A stretch of DNA of 33,644 nucleotides from Hyphomicrobiales bacterium. Lineage in GTDB: Bacteria > Pseudomonadota > Alphaproteobacteria > Rhizobiales > Methyloligellaceae. Below the pieces are notes generated by a model that made no database searches, was not told the origin of the DNA, and saw only the letters and a program-made list of their open reading frames with translations. The stretch spans positions 1 through 33,644 of the forward strand of contig QIGN01000162.1 of NCBI GenBank assembly GCA_003228955.1, in the 5' to 3' direction. Numbering within the stretch: position 1 is the stretch's first letter; each line of letters opens with the position of its first letter. This document shows, in pieces, positions 30,389-33,644 of the stretch. The position numbers and the translations under genes were made by a program.

Positions 30389-30549
30389 TTGGAACAGCCT
30401 TGCCTGTATTCAGATCGCTATTTGTTTTTTTCCGCCATGCTGCCGGCCGCTACAGGGTCCACAACAACTGGAAGCGGACCATAGCGGAAGCCAGATGCCA
30501 AGGAAACCGTTTCGCCCGATAGGTTTAAGGCCGGTTTTCCGCCGCGTTT

Positions 30550-31230
30550 TTAACCGACCACGATAACATGCAGTCGCCGGGGCCCGTGCGCGCCCATGAC
30601 TATGGTCTGGTTGATGTCGGCGGTACGTGATGGCCCGGAAATAAGATTTACGGTGCGCGGCAGCGCGCGTGCGCCGAAGGTCTTGCGCAGGGCATTCCAG
30701 GCATCTTCGTAGGAGCCAAGGATATCCCCGGCGCGGATGACGATCATATGGGTATCGGGGAGAAAATTCAGGGTTGTGGGATTGTCCTCTCCAGATGTGA
30801 GGAACAGGGTTCCGGTTTCCGCGGCGGCAGTGCTGGCGCGGCTCATTGTAACGCCGTCGCCGGCCTGCCCCCGGCCCCGATGGCGGGTGAGGGAGGGGGT
30901 CTTGTCCCAGGGGATGGCGGCGAGCATTTCATCGCTTCCCGTGCGGAATTCGGCGGACAGGTTGTTGCCGCGCAGATAGGCCGCGACAATTTCAGGGACA
31001 TCGCCTAGGCCGCTGGCATGGCTCACCTTGGCGCCCTGGCCCTCGAGCATTCCGGTGAAGAGTTCAAGGCGTGCCGCGCGGCCCTTCCGGGCGCGTTCGG
31101 GCACGAGGTTCGCGCGGGGAGATTTCAGGCGCTTGCGAACCGTCTTCTTTCGGGTTTCATCCGCGCCGCCCGCGCCAAGCGCGGCGCGGATGCCCTCCAG
31201 CACGGATTGGCGTTTCTGTGCGCCGTTCAT
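30550..31230 (-). CDS. lutC: L-lactate utilization protein LutC (LUD domain)
   Basis: 226 aa from the ATG at 31230, which overlaps the lutB stop by 4 bases (ATGA); the longer frame is not supported. The LUD domain is seen in GVTMSRASTAAAETGTLFLT, NPTTLNFLPDTHMIVIRAGD and RTVNLISGPSRTADINQTIV, ending with VMGAHGPRRLHVIVV. LutC is the third subunit of the LutABC complex that oxidises L-lactate to pyruvate in the cytoplasm. The N-terminal 40 residues are basic and poorly conserved. Last gene of the operon. Confidence 0.92.
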   Translation of the reverse strand: MNGAQKRQSVLEGIRAALGAGGADETRKKTVRKRLKSPRANLVPERARKGRAARLELFTGMLEGQGAKVSHASGLGDVPEIVAAYLRGNNLSAEFRTGSDEMLAAIPWDKTPSLTRHRGRGQAGDGVTMSRASTAAAETGTLFLTSGEDNPTTLNFLPDTHMIVIRAGDILGSYEDAWNALRKTFGARALPRTVNLISGPSRTADINQTIVMGAHGPRRLHVIVVG

Positions 31231-32648
31231 GGCGTTTTCTCCCGTGCGCGCCAAAGCTGCTGGAAGGTTTTGCCCTGGGGCGCGGGAAGATCGCGATGGC
31301 GCGTCCATCCCCCGGCCAGGGGCAGTGAGCGAAACCGGCCCCGCCGTTTTCCGAATCTCGCGAGCAGAGGTGCGCCCAGGCCCGTCAGCGCATGATAAAG
31401 CTTCGGCCGCCGTGCGGCGAACGCCCACAATTTCAGCCCCAACTTATACCCAGCGGGAGTGTTTCCCTCTTCATATTCACGCATCCGCCAGTGCCGCATC
31501 AGTTTCGGCAGGGGAATGCGCATGGGGCAGACGGCCTCGCAGCGCCCGCAGAATGTCGAGGCGTTGGGCAGATGCCCCGCTTCATCGATGCCAATGAGGG
31601 AGGGCGTGAGGACCGCCCCCATGGGGCCGGGATACACCCACCCATAGGCATGTCCGCCGACCGCGCCATAAACGGGGCAGTGGTTCATGCAGGCGCCGCA
31701 GCGAATACAGCGCAGCATGTCATGGAATTCGCCGCCGAGCATTTCGGTGCGGCCATTGTCGAGCAGCACCACGTGAAACTCCTCCGGCCCGTCCGGATCG
31801 CCGGGTCGCTTTGGGCCGGTGGAATAGGTGGTGTAGGTGGAACATTCCTGCCCCGTCGCCGAGCGCGCCAATACGCGCAGAATCGTATTGGCGTCTTCCA
31901 GCGTTGGTACGGCCTTTTCAATGGAGGCAATTACAATATGGACCCGCGGCAGGCACTGGGTGAGGTCGCCATTGCCCTCATTGGTCACGATGACCGAGGA
32001 GCCTGTTTCCGCGATCAGCAGATTGGCGCCGGTGATTCCAACATCGGCGGCAAGAAACCCGTCGCGCAGGACGGCGCGGGCTTCGGCGACCAGCTGGCCC
32101 GGCTCATCGAGAATGCGTTCAGGAGGCAAGTCTTTGTGAATATTGCGAAAATCGGCTTCCACCTGATCCATTGTGAGATGAATGGCAGGCGCGATGATAT
32201 GGCTCGGGGGCTCGCCCCGTATCTGGATGAGATACTCTCCGAGGTCGGTCTCGACCGCTTTGATGCCAGCGGCTTCCAGATGCGCGTTGATGGCGATTTC
32301 CTCGCCGACCATCGACTTGCCCTTGGTGACGGTTCGGGCGCCGGCGTTGCGGCAAATCTTCAATATGGTTTCGCGCGCATCGTCGGCGCTTGGCGCCCAG
32401 TGGACCTGGCCCCCGGCCTCGATGACTTTGGCTTCATATTCCTCCAGATAGAGATCGAGGTGGGCGAGGGTGTGCTCCTTGACGGCGCGGGCCTCGTCGC
32501 GCAACCGGTCGAACTCGGGAAGGGCCGCGCGCGCTTTGGCGCGATTGGCGACAAAGCCGTGCTTGATGCCGCCAAGCGCCCGCTGAAGCGGTTCGTTCGC
32601 CAGCGCCTTGCGTGCATTGGTCTTGAAGGCGCGCGACGCCGGTTTCAT
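31227..32648 (-). CDS. lutB: L-lactate utilization iron-sulfur protein LutB
   Basis: 473 aa. A long N-terminal LUD domain (KGKSMVGEEIAINAHLEAAG, FLAADVGITGANLLIAETGS, NEGNGDLTQCLPRVHIVIAS, STYTTYSTGPKRPGDPDGPE) is followed by a ferredoxin-like module with two [4Fe-4S] cysteine sets: CIRCGACMNHCP near residue 315 and CGRCEAVCP near residue 365. It carries electrons within LutABC. Its ATG overlaps lutA's stop by 4 bases and its own stop overlaps lutC, so all three are translationally coupled. The C-terminal tail ends with the family's PQGKTFQQLWRAR motif. Confidence 0.95.
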   Translation of the reverse strand: MKPASRAFKTNARKALANEPLQRALGGIKHGFVANRAKARAALPEFDRLRDEARAVKEHTLAHLDLYLEEYEAKVIEAGGQVHWAPSADDARETILKICRNAGARTVTKGKSMVGEEIAINAHLEAAGIKAVETDLGEYLIQIRGEPPSHIIAPAIHLTMDQVEADFRNIHKDLPPERILDEPGQLVAEARAVLRDGFLAADVGITGANLLIAETGSSVIVTNEGNGDLTQCLPRVHIVIASIEKAVPTLEDANTILRVLARSATGQECSTYTTYSTGPKRPGDPDGPEEFHVVLLDNGRTEMLGGEFHDMLRCIRCGACMNHCPVYGAVGGHAYGWVYPGPMGAVLTPSLIGIDEAGHLPNASTFCGRCEAVCPMRIPLPKLMRHWRMREYEEGNTPAGYKLGLKLWAFAARRPKLYHALTGLGAPLLARFGKRRGRFRSLPLAGGWTRHRDLPAPQGKTFQQLWRAREKTP

Positions 32649-33427
32649 GACTGCTTCTCTCCAATGGCCGGATCATCGTCCATGCCCGCCAGCACTTCGG
32701 CCACATGCCGGACCTCAATGTCCTTGCCCTCGCGCGAAAGCTTGCCCGCCATATTCATCAGGCATCCCAGATCGCCCGCGAGCAGGCAGCGCGCGTCGCC
32801 GGCAGCGATATTGGCCGTCTTTTTTTCCACGATGGCGTTGGAGACCGCAGGGTATTTGACCGAGAAAGTGCCGCCGAACCCACAGCAGACTTCGGCGTCT
32901 TCCATCTCCTGAAGCGTCAGTCCCTCAACGCTTTCGAGCAATTGACGCGGTTGGGCCTTAACGCCAAGCTCCCGCAATCCGGCGCAACTGTCATGGTAGG
33001 TCACGGCGCCGTCATGGCGTGCCCGGACCTTGGTCACTCCGCGGATATCAACCAGGAAGGAGACGAGTTCATGGACCTTGTCCGCGAACGCCCTTGCCCG
33101 CCCGGCTGTGCCGGGATCATCGCCGAGTAATTCGGGGTAGTGGTGTTTGAGCATACCGGCGCATGAGCCAGACGGCGCGACCACATAATCGAAGTCCTCG
33201 AACGCGGAAAGGGTCTGGAGCGCCAGCGCCCGCGCATCGGGTCTGTCTCCGGAATTATAGGCGGGCTGGCCGCAACAGGTTTGCGCTTGCGGCACGCCGA
33301 CCCTGCATCCGGCCTGTTGCAGAAGTTTCACCGAAGCAAAGCCGATGGACGGGCGAATGAGATCGACCAGACAGGTGACAAACAGGCCGACATGGGGTTT
33401 GTTTTCAGGTGTCTTGTTCTTTGCCAT
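32645..33427 (-). CDS. lutA: L-lactate utilization (Fe-S)-binding protein LutA
   Basis: 260 aa. Two CCG cysteine-rich domains, as in GlpC, HdrB and LutA: TCCGQPAYNSGD with VAPSGSCAGMLKHHYPEL in the first half, and TYHDSCAGLRELGV with EVCCGFGGTFSVKYPAVSNA in the second. These bind an iron-sulfur cluster and receive electrons from lactate oxidation. It starts with GLFVTCLVDLIRPSIGFASV, the family N-terminus. First gene of lutABC on the minus strand. The 58-base gap to the upstream LysR gene on the same strand is short, so lutABC may be read from the LysR gene's promoter or from a small promoter in that gap. Confidence 0.95.
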   Translation of the reverse strand: MAKNKTPENKPHVGLFVTCLVDLIRPSIGFASVKLLQQAGCRVGVPQAQTCCGQPAYNSGDRPDARALALQTLSAFEDFDYVVAPSGSCAGMLKHHYPELLGDDPGTAGRARAFADKVHELVSFLVDIRGVTKVRARHDGAVTYHDSCAGLRELGVKAQPRQLLESVEGLTLQEMEDAEVCCGFGGTFSVKYPAVSNAIVEKKTANIAAGDARCLLAGDLGCLMNMAGKLSREGKDIEVRHVAEVLAGMDDDPAIGEKQS

Positions 33428-33485
33428 TGGTCCTGACCCTAACGTGCCCGGAGGCAGACTGCCAGCAATGGAAAGTCGAATTTAT

Positions 33486-33644
33486 TCAGCTGGCGCGCGC
33501 GAGGGAAAGGCCCTTATCCCAATAAGGATCAGGCCCATAAAGATTGCCGAGATAGTCGATAAAGACGCGCAGCTTGGCCGGGATAAACTGCCGGCAGGGA
33601 TAAACCGCGTATACCGCGACCCGCGGCGACTCGTGGTACTCCGG
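33486..33644 (-). CDS. LysR family regulator, C-terminal end (partial)
   Basis: Open frame of 52 residues ending with a TGA at 33486-33488 and running off the right edge. The peptide PRVAVYAVYPCRQFIPAKLR followed by VFIDYLGNLYG and PYWDKG is the typical end of LysR effector domains (AVYP...PAK.R.FIDYL). The DNA-binding half is outside the window. It lies directly upstream of lutABC on the same strand, so it may regulate lactate use, but this is only proximity. Confidence 0.8.
   Translation of the reverse strand, partial: PEYHESPRVAVYAVYPCRQFIPAKLRVFIDYLGNLYGPDPYWDKGLSLARAS

Overview
The window is high-GC bacterial chromosome, most likely from an alphaproteobacterium. The clues are a trxB-lysR pair, a divergent EF-G-like GTPase, an orphan TAXI-type solute-binding protein, a CapD/WbpM-type sugar-nucleotide dehydratase and palindromic repeats with GNRA-type loops in most larger gaps. 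No tRNA, rRNA, CRISPR array, transposase or phage gene was seen. Both ends are cut: the left edge holds the last codons of a class I/II aminotransferase, and the right edge holds the C-terminus of a LysR regulator.

Layout. 1-1673: aminotransferase end, a PNPOx-like flavoprotein and a divergent TetR regulator, with two palindromic operators between the last two. 1737-5200: a one-component regulator (excisionase-type HTH plus periplasmic-binding-like domain) facing a tungstate ABC transporter operon (tupB-tupC-tupA, minus strand), with a readable promoter and palindrome. 5200-6837: a gene-poor 1.6 kb stretch. 6838-11210: an RND efflux adaptor and pump. 11225-12262: a MerR regulator with the mercury-type cysteine triad, a small thioredoxin-like protein, a mer-like operator, and a small secreted/membrane protein. 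12263-14269: an outer-membrane barrel protein flanked by repeat clusters. 14270-16315: the EF-G-like GTPase, closed by a strong bidirectional terminator. 16391-19263: a TAXI solute-binding protein followed by a membrane-anchored Sel1-like protein. 19637-20602: MsrP. 20612-23808: a copper module (CsoR, CsoR box, cytochrome c, Cu(I) P-type ATPase). 23826-24050: a predicted regulated small RNA. 24094-25999: lysR and trxB. 26126-30388: a secreted hypothetical protein, a membrane/PAS/exonuclease fusion and the CapD-like protein. 30550-33427: lutABC for L-lactate oxidation, preceded by a LysR gene.

How the parts fit. Much of the window concerns metals, oxyanions and thiol/oxidative stress. Tungstate/molybdate uptake could supply the cofactor of MsrP. 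CsoR/CopA exports Cu(I). MerR with its thioredoxin-like partner senses a soft metal. TrxB supplies thiol reduction and MsrP repairs periplasmic methionines. These links are inferences from gene content.

The most novel-looking element is the candidate small RNA on the minus strand at about 23826-23977. It has a sigma70-like promoter, an operator-like palindrome in that promoter, a second palindrome upstream, three consecutive hairpins, a C-rich anti-Shine-Dalgarno-like loop, and a textbook intrinsic terminator.
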